A stretch of DNA of 64,000 nucleotides from Nocardia thailandica NBRC 100428 (GCF_000308795.1 NZ_BAGK01000244.1:23368-87367), one strand, 5' to 3'; counted from the stretch's first letter, positions 45,091 through 54,767 are shown. Notes: generated by a model from the letters alone, not told the origin. Numbers and translations: made by a program.

Positions 45091-46134
45091 GAGCAACCGA
45101 CCCGAGTCGGGCAGACCCCCTCCTGTCGGGCACCCGACCCATTTCCGACGACCGGCCTAGTCGAGTTCGGCAACTGGGCACAGGTCGACCGTCTCGCTCT
45201 GGTTCGGCACACCGCCTAGCGATGCACACGACCCAATGTGGAAACCAGTCCACGTCGAGCCTCCGGTGCCGGGCGGGCTGCCTGACCTGCGAAGCACACA
45301 TGCCGCTGGTAGCGGCGCACCCACAACGTCACGACCGTCTCTGGAGCCTCTAGCCCGGGGGAGTGCAGAGACCCGCGCGGCCGCTCGAGCGCCATGCCAA
45401 AACAACGGCAACTGGGTGTGGTCTATCCAAACGAGGGGGCTCAACCCAGGCGCGTAACTGATCATCCGGCGACGAACGGAGGGGTAGACGAAGGCGGGTC
45501 GGCGGCGCGGCGGATCGGACGAGAGCTCGTGCCATGGACCCGGGCCCGAGAGTCTCCCGCCTGAGCGAGCCACCCGCGTGGCAGCGCGTGGTACCGACTC
45601 GCTGCGCGCTCCAACGCGAGCGTGATGATGGCGCCTGTGTGCGCTTGTAGGTCTCGTGGCGTCCGGGCGTGCAGGCGAGTTTAGGCCGAGTTGGCGGTGG
45701 GGACGCCTTAGTCAGGCGTTTGGGGCTCGACACGGCGGTCAGCGGACGGAGATCTCGCGGCCTCGGTCTCAGAGAAGTCCGGTGCCTAATCTCCGGGTCA
45801 CGGATGACTTGTGCGAGCGGGGGAGGTTGCCGCTCATCTGGAGACGGGATCGCTGACTCCGCCCGGGTCGGGACCGCGACGGGTCCGGCGACGCCGACTG
45901 TCCGAGTTCAGCCGTGCCGGGAACTGCTCGCCACACCGATCAATGCCGCACCCCGCGACGGGGCCCTCGTGACGGTCTGCGAAGTGGGCCAGGACTCACG
46001 CGGTACCTGCCCCCTGGAATTTCACTGCGATCGGTTTGTCCGTCCCACACCCCGCCGAAGCCGCGGCGTCGACTCAGTTCTCGTGCGCCGGTTCGGTGAT
46101 CGGGAGCCCGGCATCCGCCTATCGATTCTGCCAA

Positions 46135-46150
46135 CGTTCCACGTGAAACA
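46135..46150. promoter_or_regulatory. parS-like site in the intergenic region
   Basis: CGTTCCACGTGAAACA, two mismatches to the consensus (positions 1 and 5), with the core CACGTG intact. Confidence 0.72.
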
Positions 46151-46656
46151 CAGAGGGCAGACTGAGCCGCATCGTCTGTCTCGGAGCAGGCCGAGCCGAT
46201 CCGCATCGGGGGAGCGGTGCGCATCTGATTCGGCGGCCGCCGTACCGTCGCGGTGATAGCGGGTCCCTCGTCCTTTCCCAGACGCGGGATTCCGGAGCCC
46301 GCGGACGCGAAGAGCGTCTCGACGGGAATTCACCTGCGGTAGCCCATCCGCCTATCGCCGATATGTTCCCCTATGGCCGATATGGGGTGGAGCCGGCGTC
46401 GCGGCTGGATGGGGACTGTCAGGGAGCGAGCGCGCCGTCCGACTCGTGCACCTGACAGCTGGCCACAGATACCGGCGACGGCGGGTTGAACCCGGTCGCT
46501 CGTTTCGACCGCACTCACAACCGTGCCAGCCAACCACTGGTACCGCCGCTGACAGAACGGCATCATCGAACCCACAGACAGAAGCCCGCACCGCCGATAC
46601 GGCGCGCCTGGTCAGTCCGCCTGGTCAATGCACGCGCCCGGCTCGCGGCATCTGAT

Positions 46657-46746
46657 CAGTTCGCGCCGCCCGGCGTAGCCGCACCTCAGTCGACGCCACC
46701 CGGCCTAGCCGTACCTCAGTCCGCCCCAACCCCGGCTGACCACAGT
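46657..46746. repeat. 30-bp tandem repeat, three copies
   Basis: Units begin CAGT at 46657, 46687 and 46717, with a shared CCCGGC-TAGCCG-ACCT core in the first two; a fourth start at 46743 is off phase. Confidence 0.6.
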
Positions 46747-47346
46747 CCGCCCCTGCCGGGGCGACGGTGCATCCTCAGTACGCCCACCTGGCCAGCCCTC
46801 GAATCACATCCGACGGGGACACCGAGGACCGGACGGAGGGCTTCGGACTTGCCCGATCAGAGCCCAACGACCGCACGCGTTGCTCGCCCGGCTCACGGAA
46901 GCTGCGCCGGTATGTCGTCTCGGCATCCGGGGATCCACCGATCCCGGCGTTCTCCGTCTGCACTCTACGAAAATCGCCCGGTCGGCAAAGGAGCCATCGG
47001 CTCTCCTGGGGCGCCTGGTCCAGGTCGAGTTGATCGGATCCTCACCAAGGAATGCCGACAAGCAACACGGGCGCAGTCCGCCCGGAAGCCGGCCGAAGAA
47101 GCAGCCGCTTAATCGGTCCCGACGTGGTGGACCGCGTGACCCACACCGAGTGATGTCGAGGATCGACGGATGCCACGTGGCACTCTGACACGACCCTCCA
47201 GTGGCGACGGCCCCGCAACTCCCGCAGGCGAACCGAGGCGCGCGGACGACGGCCCGACAGCGCGCGCCATCGTTCCACCAGCGACGGGTCGAGACCCGCG
47301 CGCGGCCGGGCTGGCCTCTCGCCTCACCGACCTCCCACCGGCCGAA

Positions 47347-47750
47347 CTCCCACCCGACTTGCTCCCGCCCGACTTGGCTCCCGCTCGGCTGGACTCCCAC
47401 TCGGCTGGACTCCGGCCCGACTGGGCTCCGGCCCGACTGGGCTCCGGCCCCACTGGGCTAACGCATGGCTGAACTCCCGCTCGCCCAGGCTCCCCACCCG
47501 ACTGGACTCCCACCCGACCGGACTCGCACCCGACTGGACTCCCGTGGGCTCCCGCTGGGCTGGACTCCCACCCGACTGGGCTCCCACCCCGGTTGGGCTC
47601 CCACCCGGCTGGGCTCCCACCCGGCTGGGCTCGCGTATGTCTGGGTTCCCACCGACTGAGCTCCCGACCGGCTGAGCTCCTGCGCGGCTGAAACCCCCGC
47701 CTGGCCGAACTCCCGCCTGGCTAACTCCCGCCTGCTTGAACTCCGCCCGG
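47347..47750. repeat. 16-bp tandem repeat, about twenty-five copies
   Basis: Consensus CTCCCACCCGACTGGG. Copies range from near identical (two CTCCCACCCGGCTGGG side by side around 47595-47630) to decayed ones at both ends; a few are 14-17 bases. No spacer sequences, so it is not a CRISPR. Confidence 0.9.
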
Positions 47751-48338
47751 CGTCGCCGGAGGACGATGGCCGCACCCCGGCCCGGGCGCATCCCATTGGA
47801 GCGATGGGGGAGCGCCGCGCCCCAGCTACCCACGCCCACCGAGACACCGCGCTACCGAGTGACCATCGCCGCTGCGGCCGCCCACATCTGACCCCCGCCG
47901 AATGGACACTCCGCAGAATTCGTCCGCGCTCTGAGCAACCCGCAAAGCCAGCCCCGGCTGACTACCGAGGCAACCTTTACCTCCGAGCGCCGCCGGGACA
48001 CGTCACGGCACGACGTGGGCGATAAGGCGCAACACCGTCCTCGGCCGACCCAGGGGAACGGACGACGACCCGACCTCACGAACACCGAGCGAGTTCCCAA
48101 CCGCGCCGAACGGACCGGCTCGATCAACGAGAGCACATCTCCAGAAGGTCGACCTCCAGCAAGGTGGCCGAGCATCGCTGGCAGGCTTTCGTCCCAGACC
48201 AGGGGAGCACCTGCGCGTCTCGTGCACCTCGCTCATCGCCGACCGCCCCCGCTCACCCGAAACCGCGACATCGAGCACGGGCGACCACGGAGATCCGCTC
48301 ATCCCGAAATAACAAGAAGCGGCGAGCGAACCCGCACA

Positions 48339-48354
48339 CGTTTCACGTGGAACA
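48339..48354. promoter_or_regulatory. parS-like site after rsmG
   Basis: CGTTTCACGTGGAACA, two mismatches to the consensus (positions 1 and 12). It lies about 140 bases beyond the rsmG stop. Confidence 0.75.
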
Positions 48355-48492
48355 CGCTCGACGCTCCGGACTCACCCCTACCGCGCCGCCGCCTGACCCA
48401 ACGTCGCGAAATACCCGCCGCAACCGACCAAGCCCAACCCCCAGGCCAGTTATGTCACGTTACGAAATGGGTCGACCTCGAAACCCGCGCAC

Positions 48493-49212
48493 TCAGCGAG
48501 TGCGATCCTTCCGACGCGACCCCCTCCGCGCCGGACGCTCCGCGCGGGGCAGCAACTCGGCACTGATCACCAGGGTCGGCGTCTCCACAACACCGGCCCC
48601 GCAGCCCACGACTCGCAGATCGGTCGCACCCTCGCGGATGAGGTCGGCGCCGTCGCGTTCGGGTTCCTCGGCGGCGCTGCTGCCTTTGAGGGCGAGCATG
48701 CGGCCGTGGTCGCGGAGGAGGGGGAGGGACCAGTGGGCGAGTTTGGCAAGGGGGGCGACGGCGCGCGAGGTGACGACGTCGGCGCCGCCCGCTTCCTTGA
48801 GGACGCCGGACTGTTCGGCGCGGCCGCGGACGACGGTGACGTCGAGGCCGACAGCATCGATGAATTCCTTGAGGAAGACGGTGCGGCGGAGGAGGGGCTC
48901 GACGAGGGTGATCCGCAGATCGGGGCGGACGATGGCGAGGGGGATGCCGGGCAGGCCGGCGCCGCTGCCGACGTCGACGACGGACGCGTTCTCCTCGATG
49001 AGCTCGGCCACCACGGCGCAGTTGAGGATGTGACGTTCCCAGAGGCGGGGCACTTCGCGGGGGCCGATGAGCCCGCGTTCCACGCCGGCGGTGGCCAGGG
49101 CGGCGCAGTACTTCCGGGCCAGGTCGAGCCGGTCGCCGAACACCCGCGCCGCGGCGGCGGGCGGCTCCAGATCGGCGGACAACGCACCCAGGTCCAGTTC
49201 CACGTGAAACAT
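48493..49212 (-). CDS. rsmG: 16S rRNA (guanine-527-N7)-methyltransferase
   Basis: 239 residues. SAM site VVDVGSGAGLPGIPLAIVRPDL, preceded by LIGPREVPRLWERHILNC as in mycobacterial GidB. Loss of the enzyme gives low-level streptomycin resistance in other bacteria. The start is ambiguous: ATG 49212 has GGAAGG directly against it, while GTG 49203 has the same GGAAGG at a normal 9 bases. A parS site overlaps both. The 15-20-residue C-terminal tail is basic (RRGSRRKDR). Confidence 0.93.
   Translation of the reverse strand: MFHVELDLGALSADLEPPAAAARVFGDRLDLARKYCAALATAGVERGLIGPREVPRLWERHILNCAVVAELIEENASVVDVGSGAGLPGIPLAIVRPDLRITLVEPLLRRTVFLKEFIDAVGLDVTVVRGRAEQSGVLKEAGGADVVTSRAVAPLAKLAHWSLPLLRDHGRMLALKGSSAAEEPERDGADLIREGATDLRVVGCGAGVVETPTLVISAELLPRAERPARRGSRRKDRTR
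49196..49211. promoter_or_regulatory. parS-like site at the rsmG start
   Basis: AGTTCCACGTGAAACA, two mismatches to the consensus, overlapping the first codons of rsmG (encodes FHVE). Confidence 0.75.
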
Positions 49213-49253
49213 CCTTCCGCGTTCGCGTAATCGAGATGCCGGACATGACAAGA

Positions 49254-49276
49254 GCCCCCGGTCCGAGACCGGAGGC
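49254..49276 (-). terminator. Hairpin between jag and rsmG
   Basis: On the minus strand GCCTCCGGTC, loop TCG, GACCGGGGGC: a 10-bp stem with one G-U pair, followed by TCTTGTC. It sits between jag and rsmG and could reduce read-through into rsmG. Confidence 0.6.
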
Positions 49277-49311
49277 CCTTGCACACTCAGCGTGGTCGCG
49301 GCGGTGTCAGC

Positions 49312-49833
49312 CTACTCGGGCACGACCACCACATGGCGATTCGGCTCGACCCCTTCGCTCTCGCTCGCCACGCCCTCGATGCCGGCGACGGCGTCGTGGA
49401 CGATCTTGCGCTCGAAGGGGGTCATCGCGGCGAGCGACTCGGGGGCGCCGGAGGCCAGCACCCGCTCGGCCGCGGCGACGCCGAGCTCGCTCAGTTCGGA
49501 CCGGCGCTTGGCGCGCCAGCCCGCCACGTCCAGCATGAGCCGGCTGCGGACGCCGGTCGCCTGCTGGACCGCGAGGCGGGTGAGCTCCTGGAGCGCGTCG
49601 AGGACCTCACCGTTGCGGCCGACCAGCTTGGTCAGGTCGCGGCCGCCGTCGATGCTCACCACGGCCCGGTCGCCTTCGACATCGAGGTCGATGTCGCCGT
49701 CGAAGTCGAGCACGTCCAGCAACTGCTCGAGGTAGTCGCCGGCGATCTCGCCCTCTTCGATCAACGCTTCTTCGGCGTCGTTCGCGACATCCACAGTCAC
49801 AGTCGCGTCCCCTCCGTCGGTCTCAACAGTCAT
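49312..49833 (-). CDS. jag: Jag/KhpB-type RNA-binding protein (KH and R3H domains)
   Basis: 173 residues. KH domain with VGRNGEVLDALQELTRLAVQQ (GxxG loop) and a C-terminal R3H domain (MTPFERKIVHDAVAGIEGVASESEG). The first 45 residues are acidic. In the yidC operon of most Gram-positive bacteria; in other species KhpB binds RNA and affects cell division. Rv3920c position. It begins 18 bases after the yidC stop. Confidence 0.93.
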   Translation of the reverse strand: MTVETDGGDATVTVDVANDAEEALIEEGEIAGDYLEQLLDVLDFDGDIDLDVEGDRAVVSIDGGRDLTKLVGRNGEVLDALQELTRLAVQQATGVRSRLMLDVAGWRAKRRSELSELGVAAAERVLASGAPESLAAMTPFERKIVHDAVAGIEGVASESEGVEPNRHVVVVPE

Positions 49834-49851
49834 GGATTTCCTCTATCCTGC

Positions 49852-50919
49852 TCAGCGCTTACGCTTCTGATTCGCCCGGCCGCGGTTCCCCGGTCGCTTC
49901 TGGCCGCCGGGCCTGCGCTGGCCACCGCCACCCTGCTTGGCGGTCTGCTTGGTCCCGTTGGCCGAGGCCGTCGTGGTGGTGTCGTCGGCCGCGGGAGCGT
50001 CCTGCTTCTTCCGGACATCGACCGGCTTCGCGCCGGGCTTGGGCGCGTTCTGGGCCCGCTTCTCGAGGGCTTCCTGCTTCTTCTGCTCGTCTTCCTTGGC
50101 CATGCGGCCGAAGACCAGGTGCTGCTGACCGTAGGTCCAGATGTTGTTGGCGACCCAGTAGATCAGGATGCCGATCATCAGGAAGGGGCCACCGACGAGC
50201 ACGCCGAGCGGGAACACCCACAGCGAGAGCTTGTTCATCAGCGCGGCCTGCGGGTTGGCCGCGGCCTCCGGCGACTGACGGGCGACCGACGCGCGCGCGT
50301 TGAAGTGGGTCGCGATGCCGGCGATGACCATCAGCGGGATGGCGACGAGCGCGATCGCCACCCGTGACGGCGGGTTCGGATCGGCGAAGGCGAGGAGCTC
50401 GTTGGCCGGGCTGGTGATGTGCGCGGCGATCGGCGCGCCGAAGATCCGGGCGCCGAGGAAGGACTGGACGTCGGCCGCGCTGAAGATGTAGTTCGGGGTG
50501 TTCGCGTTCTCCTGGATGGACATCCCGAGCTGACCGAAGCCGGTACCGGTGCGGTTGAACGAGCGCAGGACGTGGAACAGACCGAGGAAGACCGGCACCT
50601 GCAGCAGCACCGGCAGGCAGCCCATGAGCGGGTTGAAGCCGTGCTCCTTCTGGAGCTTCTGCATCTCCCGCGCCATGGTCTCGCGGTCGTTCTTGTACTT
50701 CTTCTGCAGCTCCTTGATCTTGGGCTGCAGCTCCTGCATCTGCTTGGTGGTGCGCACCTGCTTGACGAAGGGCTTGTACAGCACCAGGCGCAGCGTGAAG
50801 ACCAGGAAGACGATCGCCAGGGTCCAGGCGACGCCGCTGCTCTCCCCGAACACATACCCGAAGGCTTTGTGCCAGAACCACAGAATCGCGGATACCGGCC
50901 AATAGATGAAGTCGAGCAC
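49852..50919 (-). CDS. yidC: Membrane protein insertase YidC
   Basis: 355 residues; mycobacterial YidC has 366. Segments seen: WTLAIVFLVFTLRLVLYKPF with the positively charged groove residue region, QMQELQPKIKELQKKYKNDRETM coiled coil, FNPLMGCLPVLLQVPVFLGLFHVLRSFNR, and the last helices WVFPLGVLVGGPFLMIGILIYW. The C-tail is long and basic (RRPGGQKRPGNRGRANQKRKR-like) for ribosome contact. The start GTG 50919 is chosen by homology of LDFIYWPVS. Confidence 0.95.
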   Translation of the reverse strand: MLDFIYWPVSAILWFWHKAFGYVFGESSGVAWTLAIVFLVFTLRLVLYKPFVKQVRTTKQMQELQPKIKELQKKYKNDRETMAREMQKLQKEHGFNPLMGCLPVLLQVPVFLGLFHVLRSFNRTGTGFGQLGMSIQENANTPNYIFSAADVQSFLGARIFGAPIAAHITSPANELLAFADPNPPSRVAIALVAIPLMVIAGIATHFNARASVARQSPEAAANPQAALMNKLSLWVFPLGVLVGGPFLMIGILIYWVANNIWTYGQQHLVFGRMAKEDEQKKQEALEKRAQNAPKPGAKPVDVRKKQDAPAADDTTTTASANGTKQTAKQGGGGQRRPGGQKRPGNRGRANQKRKR

Positions 50920-50923
50920 GGCT

Positions 50924-51217
50924 CTAGGTACTCCCGTCGTTCGTATCGCCGCCGGGCGATGACTCTTTACAAGCTTTCGGCCCGCGCGCCGGCACGGGAT
51001 CCCACCCACCAGGGTGCCAGGGCGCGCACTTGGCGAGCCGCACGACAGTCAGCGCGGCGCCGACGAAGAGTCCGCGGGTGCGCAGCGCGGTGACCGCGTA
51101 CTCGCTACAGGTCGGGGTGAACCGGCACGTCGGCATCCGGGTGGGGGAGACGTAGGTCCGATACAGCTCGATCAGGAAGATCAGCGCGTTGGCGGGCAGA
51201 CGGGCGAGGGTGGTCAT
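50924..51217 (-). CDS. yidD: Membrane protein insertion efficiency factor YidD
   Basis: 97 residues. Signature MPTCRFTPTCSEYAVTAL and CAPWHPGGWDPVP, with three conserved cysteines. An amphipathic N-terminus (NALIFLIELYRTYVSP) anchors it to the membrane. The start ATG overlaps the rnpA stop; 4 bases separate it from yidC. Confidence 0.95.
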   Translation of the reverse strand: MTTLARLPANALIFLIELYRTYVSPTRMPTCRFTPTCSEYAVTALRTRGLFVGAALTVVRLAKCAPWHPGGWDPVPARGPKACKESSPGGDTNDGST

Positions 51218-51639
51218 CGCGAGGCTCCGGCGCGCGGCGCGGTGAGCAGACCGAGCTTGCGGAGCCCGCCGCGCAGCTGCCGCAGCAGTTCCTCGGAGTC
51301 GGCCGTCGCCGCGCCCGGCAGCGCGCGGATCACCACGTCGGTGCCCTCGGGCAGCTCGTCGGCGACCCGGGCGCACATATGACGCAGGCGGCGGGCGACG
51401 CGGTGGCGAACCACCGCGTTACCCACCGCCTTGCTGACGATCAGACCGAACCGCGGACCGCCCACCCGGACCAGTCCCGAGGAGGGCACCGGGGCGAGGG
51501 CGGCATCGTGATCGGCGAGATCGTCGTACCCGTGCACAAGTGCGTGTACGACGAGATCCCGCCTCCCGATTCGCTGGCCCCGGCGCACCGTGCGGGAGAA
51601 GTCGGCACGGTGGTGCAACCGATACGGCTCAGGCAACAC
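51214..51639 (-). CDS. rnpA: Ribonuclease P protein component
   Basis: 141 residues. LHHRADFSRTVRRGQRIGRRDLVVH at the N-terminus and the RNA-binding motif VSKAVGNAVVRHRVARRLRHM, then DVVIRALPGAA. It works with the RNase P RNA (not in this window) in tRNA 5' processing. Start GTG 51639, 14 bases after rpmH. An Ala/Asp-rich insertion (about residues 40-60) is longer than in mycobacteria. Confidence 0.95.
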   Translation of the reverse strand: MLPEPYRLHHRADFSRTVRRGQRIGRRDLVVHALVHGYDDLADHDAALAPVPSSGLVRVGGPRFGLIVSKAVGNAVVRHRVARRLRHMCARVADELPEGTDVVIRALPGAATADSEELLRQLRGGLRKLGLLTAPRAGASR

Positions 51640-51653
51640 CCGAGCGCGGGCGA

Positions 51654-51797
51654 TCAGGCAGTCAGGGAGGCGCGGCCCTTGCGGCGACGCGCCGACACGA
51701 TCGCGCGGCCCGCACGGGTGCGCATCCGGAGACGGAAGCCGTGGACACGCGCCCGACGACGGTTGTTCGGCTGGAACGTCCGCTTGCCCTTGGCCAC
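51654..51797 (-). CDS. rpmH: 50S ribosomal protein L34
   Basis: 47 residues from GTG 51797: starts MAKGKRTFQPNNRRRARVHG and ends RRRKGRASLTA, the complete L34 sequence pattern. It lies directly ahead of rnpA, the universal order. Its likely promoter is at 51960-51988, giving a leader of about 155 bases. Confidence 0.95.
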   Translation of the reverse strand: MAKGKRTFQPNNRRRARVHGFRLRMRTRAGRAIVSARRRKGRASLTA

Positions 51798-51959
51798 GGT
51801 CGACACTCCTCGAGTTGGTGGGCACCGTTCGGCACCCGAAGCTTGTTCGGTGATTCAGGTCTGCGACGGACCGCGGTCCGCACACAGCTGCCTTGGCGAT
51901 CGGTCGACGTTGCGCGCGCGCAGCGCACAGCTGCCACCGCGCCAAGGGGTGACTGTACG

Positions 51960-51988
51960 AGGGTACTGACACCGCTCGACCGGGTCAA
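51960..51988 (-). promoter_or_regulatory. Sigma-70-type promoter of rpmH
   Basis: On the minus strand TTGACC, 17 bases, TACCCT. Spacing is ideal and both hexamers are near consensus. It points toward rpmH. Confidence 0.8.
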
Positions 51989-52209
51989 ACTCGGCCCCCG
52001 CGAAAGCGCGGTGGGCACCGGAAGTTCCGGTCGGCGCCGCCCGTGGGCCGCGACACGCCCGGCCCACGGGCGGACATACCGGCACTTTTCGTGAGTTGGT
52101 CCACACGTCTGGCATCCTGGGTCGGTCCCGGTTAGCCTACGTAGCCGAGGGATTGCTGCAGAACCGCTGGTCCGCCCCTCATTCGTGGCCGCTCACCGGC
52201 CGGCGCACC

Positions 52210-52250
52210 TTATCCCCAGGTTTTTCCACATCTGTGGATAATTGTGTGGA
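52210..52250. promoter_or_regulatory. DnaA boxes in the dnaA leader
   Basis: TTATCCCCA (52210-52218), TTTTCCACA (52222-52230) and the perfect reversed box TGTGGATAA (52233-52241), then TGTGTGGAA. They suggest DnaA binds its own leader, as in self-regulation. Confidence 0.75.
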
Positions 52251-52441
52251 AAGACGGCCGGAGTGGCATATTCGTAGGGCCGACGGTGCCCACGCCGCTG
52301 TCCGGTCGGGGGACCCGGACGGCGTTCGAACAGCTTCGGAAGTACGCGCAGTTCACGCGCTGCCGCCCAGTTCGGCGGCGGTTGCCGAGCGTACTCCGGC
52401 CGTGGTGAACCCATCGAAACCACCACGGGGAGGAAGCTGCA

Positions 52442-54526
52442 TTGGACGACGAGCAGAACGTCTTGGCCACCGTGTGGCCCGAGGTGGTTGCCGAGCTGAC
52501 CACCGGCTCGGCCGACGGCGCGATCCCCGCGGTGTCCCGGGCCCAGCAGGCCTGGCTCAAGCTGGTGAAACCGCTCACGGTGGCGCAGGGATTCGCCCTG
52601 CTGTCGGTGCCCTCGTCGCTGGCGCAGGAGGCGATCGAGCGCGACCTGCGGGAACCCATCCTCCGTTCGCTCGGACGCAGGCTCGGCCCCCAGGTGGAGG
52701 GGCTCGGCGTGCGCATCGCCGCGCCGACGCCCGCGGTGAACGAGCGCGCGGGCGGCACGCCCCGCCACGCCCGCATGACCAGCCGGCCCGAACGCCCGCG
52801 CGAGGCCGTGCGCCCGCCGTCGGGGTATCCCGGCCCCGACTTCGGCGGCGCGCCCGAGTACCCGGCCAGGCAGGGCGAGTACGGCAGGCCACGCTACGCG
52901 GGGGAGTACGGCGGGGACGGTTATCCCCAGGCGCAGGAGTATCCGACCGGCGACTACGCGGGCGGGTTCGCCGGTCGCCCGGAATTCGGCGGTGCCGCCG
53001 GTGGGGACTACGCGGCGCCCGCGGAGTATCCCGGCCGCCGTGAGTACGTCGCCGAGCCCGAGTTCGCGCCCGCCGCGGAGTACGGCGGGAAGCCCGACTA
53101 CGCCGACGGCGGCGACTACCCCGGCTCCGATTACGAGCCGACCGCGGCCTACCCGGTGCCGGACTACGCGAGCGGCGAGTTCGGCGGCCGCGGCGACTTC
53201 GGATCGCGGCCCGATGTGCTCAGCCCCGAACCGCCGCGCCGGGAGCCGCAGCCGCCGTCGCGCCGCGATCCGGTGCCGCCGGGCCAGGAGTCGTTGTTCA
53301 CGCCGGACGCGGTGCCCGCCCGTGGCCGCAGGCCGGTGCCCTTGGACGAGCCGGTCGCGCCGGTGGCCGAGGAGACCGAGGTCGCGCCCGAACCGGCACC
53401 GCGCCCCGAGGCCGACGGCGAGCCGGTCGTCGACGTGCGCAACAACTGGCCGACGTACTTCAACAAGTCCGCCGAGCCCGCGCCGCAGGCGTCGTCCTCG
53501 GCGAGCCTGAACGCCAAGTACACCTTCGAGACGTTCGTCATCGGCGCGTCCAACCGGTTCGCGCACGCGGCGGCGGTCGCCATCGCCGAGGCGCCGGCGC
53601 GGGCCTACAACCCGCTGTTCGTGTGGGGCGCCTCGGGTCTCGGCAAGACGCATCTGCTGCACGCGGCGGGCCACTACGCGCAGCGGCTGTTCCCCGGGAT
53701 GCGGGTGAAGTACGTCTCCACCGAGGAGTTCACCAACGACTTCATCAACTCCCTGCGCGACGACCGCAAGGTGGCGTTCAAACGCCGCTACCGTGAGACC
53801 GACATCCTGCTGGTCGACGACATCCAGTTCATCGAGGGCAAGGAAGGCATCCAGGAGGAGTTCTTCCACACCTTCAACACCCTGCACAACGCGAACAAGC
53901 AGATCGTGGTGTCCTCGGACCGGCCGCCCAAGCAGCTGGCCACGCTGGAGGAGCGCCTACGCACGCGCTTCGAGTGGGGTCTGATCACCGATGTGCAGCC
54001 GCCGGAGCTGGAGACCCGGATCGCCATCCTGCGCAAGAAGGCGCGGATGGACCGGCTCGACGTCCCGCACGACGTGCTCGAGCTGATCGCCAGCCGGGTG
54101 GAGCGCAACATCCGCGAACTGGAGGGCGCCCTGATCCGGGTGACCGCGTTCGCCTCGCTCAACGGCCAGCCGCTCGACCTGTCGCTGGCCGAGGTGGTGC
54201 TGCGGGATCTGATGCCGGACACGGCCACGCTGGAGATCAACGCGGCCACGATCATGGCGGTCACCGCCGAGTACTTCAACACCACGCTGGAGGAGCTGAC
54301 CGGTCCGGGTAAGGCGCGGCCGCTGGCCCAGGCCCGCCAGATCGCGATGTACCTGTGCCGGGAGCTGACCGATCTGTCGCTGCCCAAGATCGGCCAGGCC
54401 TTCGGTCGCGACCACACGACGGTGATGTACGCGGAGAAGAAGGTGCGCAAGGAGATGACCGAGCGGCGCCGGGTGTACGACCAGGTCCAGGAACTCACAG
54501 CCCGGATCAAGCAGCGCTCGCGCTGA
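52442..54526 (+). CDS. dnaA: Chromosomal replication initiator DnaA with expanded domain II
   Basis: 694 residues against 507 in M. tuberculosis. Domain I (1-100) includes [20 protein letters not shown]. Domain II (about 105-340) is a low-complexity linker rich in Tyr, Gly, Pro and Glu, with repeats such as PEYPA, GEYG and GDYAG. AAA+ domain III has Walker [12 protein letters not shown] (about residue 395) and Walker B LLVDDIQF (about 456). Domain IV carries the box-binding motif [10 protein letters not shown] (about 654). TTG 52442 is the start because GGGGAGGAAG lies 5 bases upstream. It initiates replication at the neighbouring oriC. Confidence 0.97.
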
Positions 54527-54543
54527 TTCCTCCACAACCCTCG

Positions 54544-54577
54544 AACACCGCCCTGACCTGGGGCGGTGTTCTTTTTT
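54544..54577 (+). terminator. Rho-independent terminator of dnaA
   Basis: AACACCGCCC, loop TGACCTG, GGGCGGTGTT, then CTTTTTT. A perfect 10-bp stem with a T-tract, 17 bases after the dnaA stop. Confidence 0.95.
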
Positions 54578-54582
54578 GCCTT

Positions 54583-54631
54583 GTGGATTCCTCGAGGAAT
54601 CCCTGTGGAATCCTCGAGGAATCCACCGGTT
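54583..54631. repeat. oriC palindromic repeat block 1
   Basis: Two 22-bp-phased units, each TGTGGA followed by a TCCTCGAGGAATCC palindrome. The first contains the perfect 18-bp palindrome GGATTCCTCGAGGAATCC (54585-54602). The block ends ACCGGTT and runs into TTGTCCACC. It is repeated at 54768-54816. Confidence 0.95.
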
Positions 54632-54767
54632 GTCCACCGATTCGCTCCCAGGTGCTGTGCACGGACTGGGGACCGTTGCTCCACAGGAAGTTGTCCACAC
54701 TGTCCCCAGGTTCGTGCACCCACAGGCTGTGGAGGGCCCGGAGCTGCGGGGATGCGTTGGCGGGCCT

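Larger units (their letters stand above)
43038..48492. other. 5.4-kb gap between rsmG and parA: no credible gene, decayed repeats and parS sites
   Basis: I find no frame with a recognisable product, a family motif or the codon pattern of the flanking genes. Open frames of 60-200 codons come from high GC and from repeat units that are multiples of three. What is present: parS-like sites at 43225, 46135 and 48339; a 16-bp repeat at 43302; an 18-bp repeat at 43902; a degenerate 18-bp array from about 44640 to 45090; a 30-bp repeat at 46657; a 16-bp repeat at 47347; and otherwise unique GC-rich DNA. In mycobacteria rsmG and parA are adjacent. Here rsmG transcription would enter this region and parA must have its own promoter inside it. 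Confidence 0.8.
51798..52441. other. Divergent leader region between rpmH and dnaA
   Basis: 644 bases without a gene. It holds the rpmH promoter (51960-51988), a group of DnaA-box-like sequences (52210-52250) and the dnaA ribosome site GGGGAGGAAG at 52428-52437. I find no open frame with support. Confidence 0.7.

Noticed and set aside
47347..47750. CRISPR array
   Set aside because: Repeats are directly adjacent without unique spacers and no cas gene is in the window.
47109..47839. Possible repeat protein genes on the minus strand of the 16-bp array
   Set aside because: The 16-base unit shifts frame, products are arbitrary and several overlapping frames are equally open.
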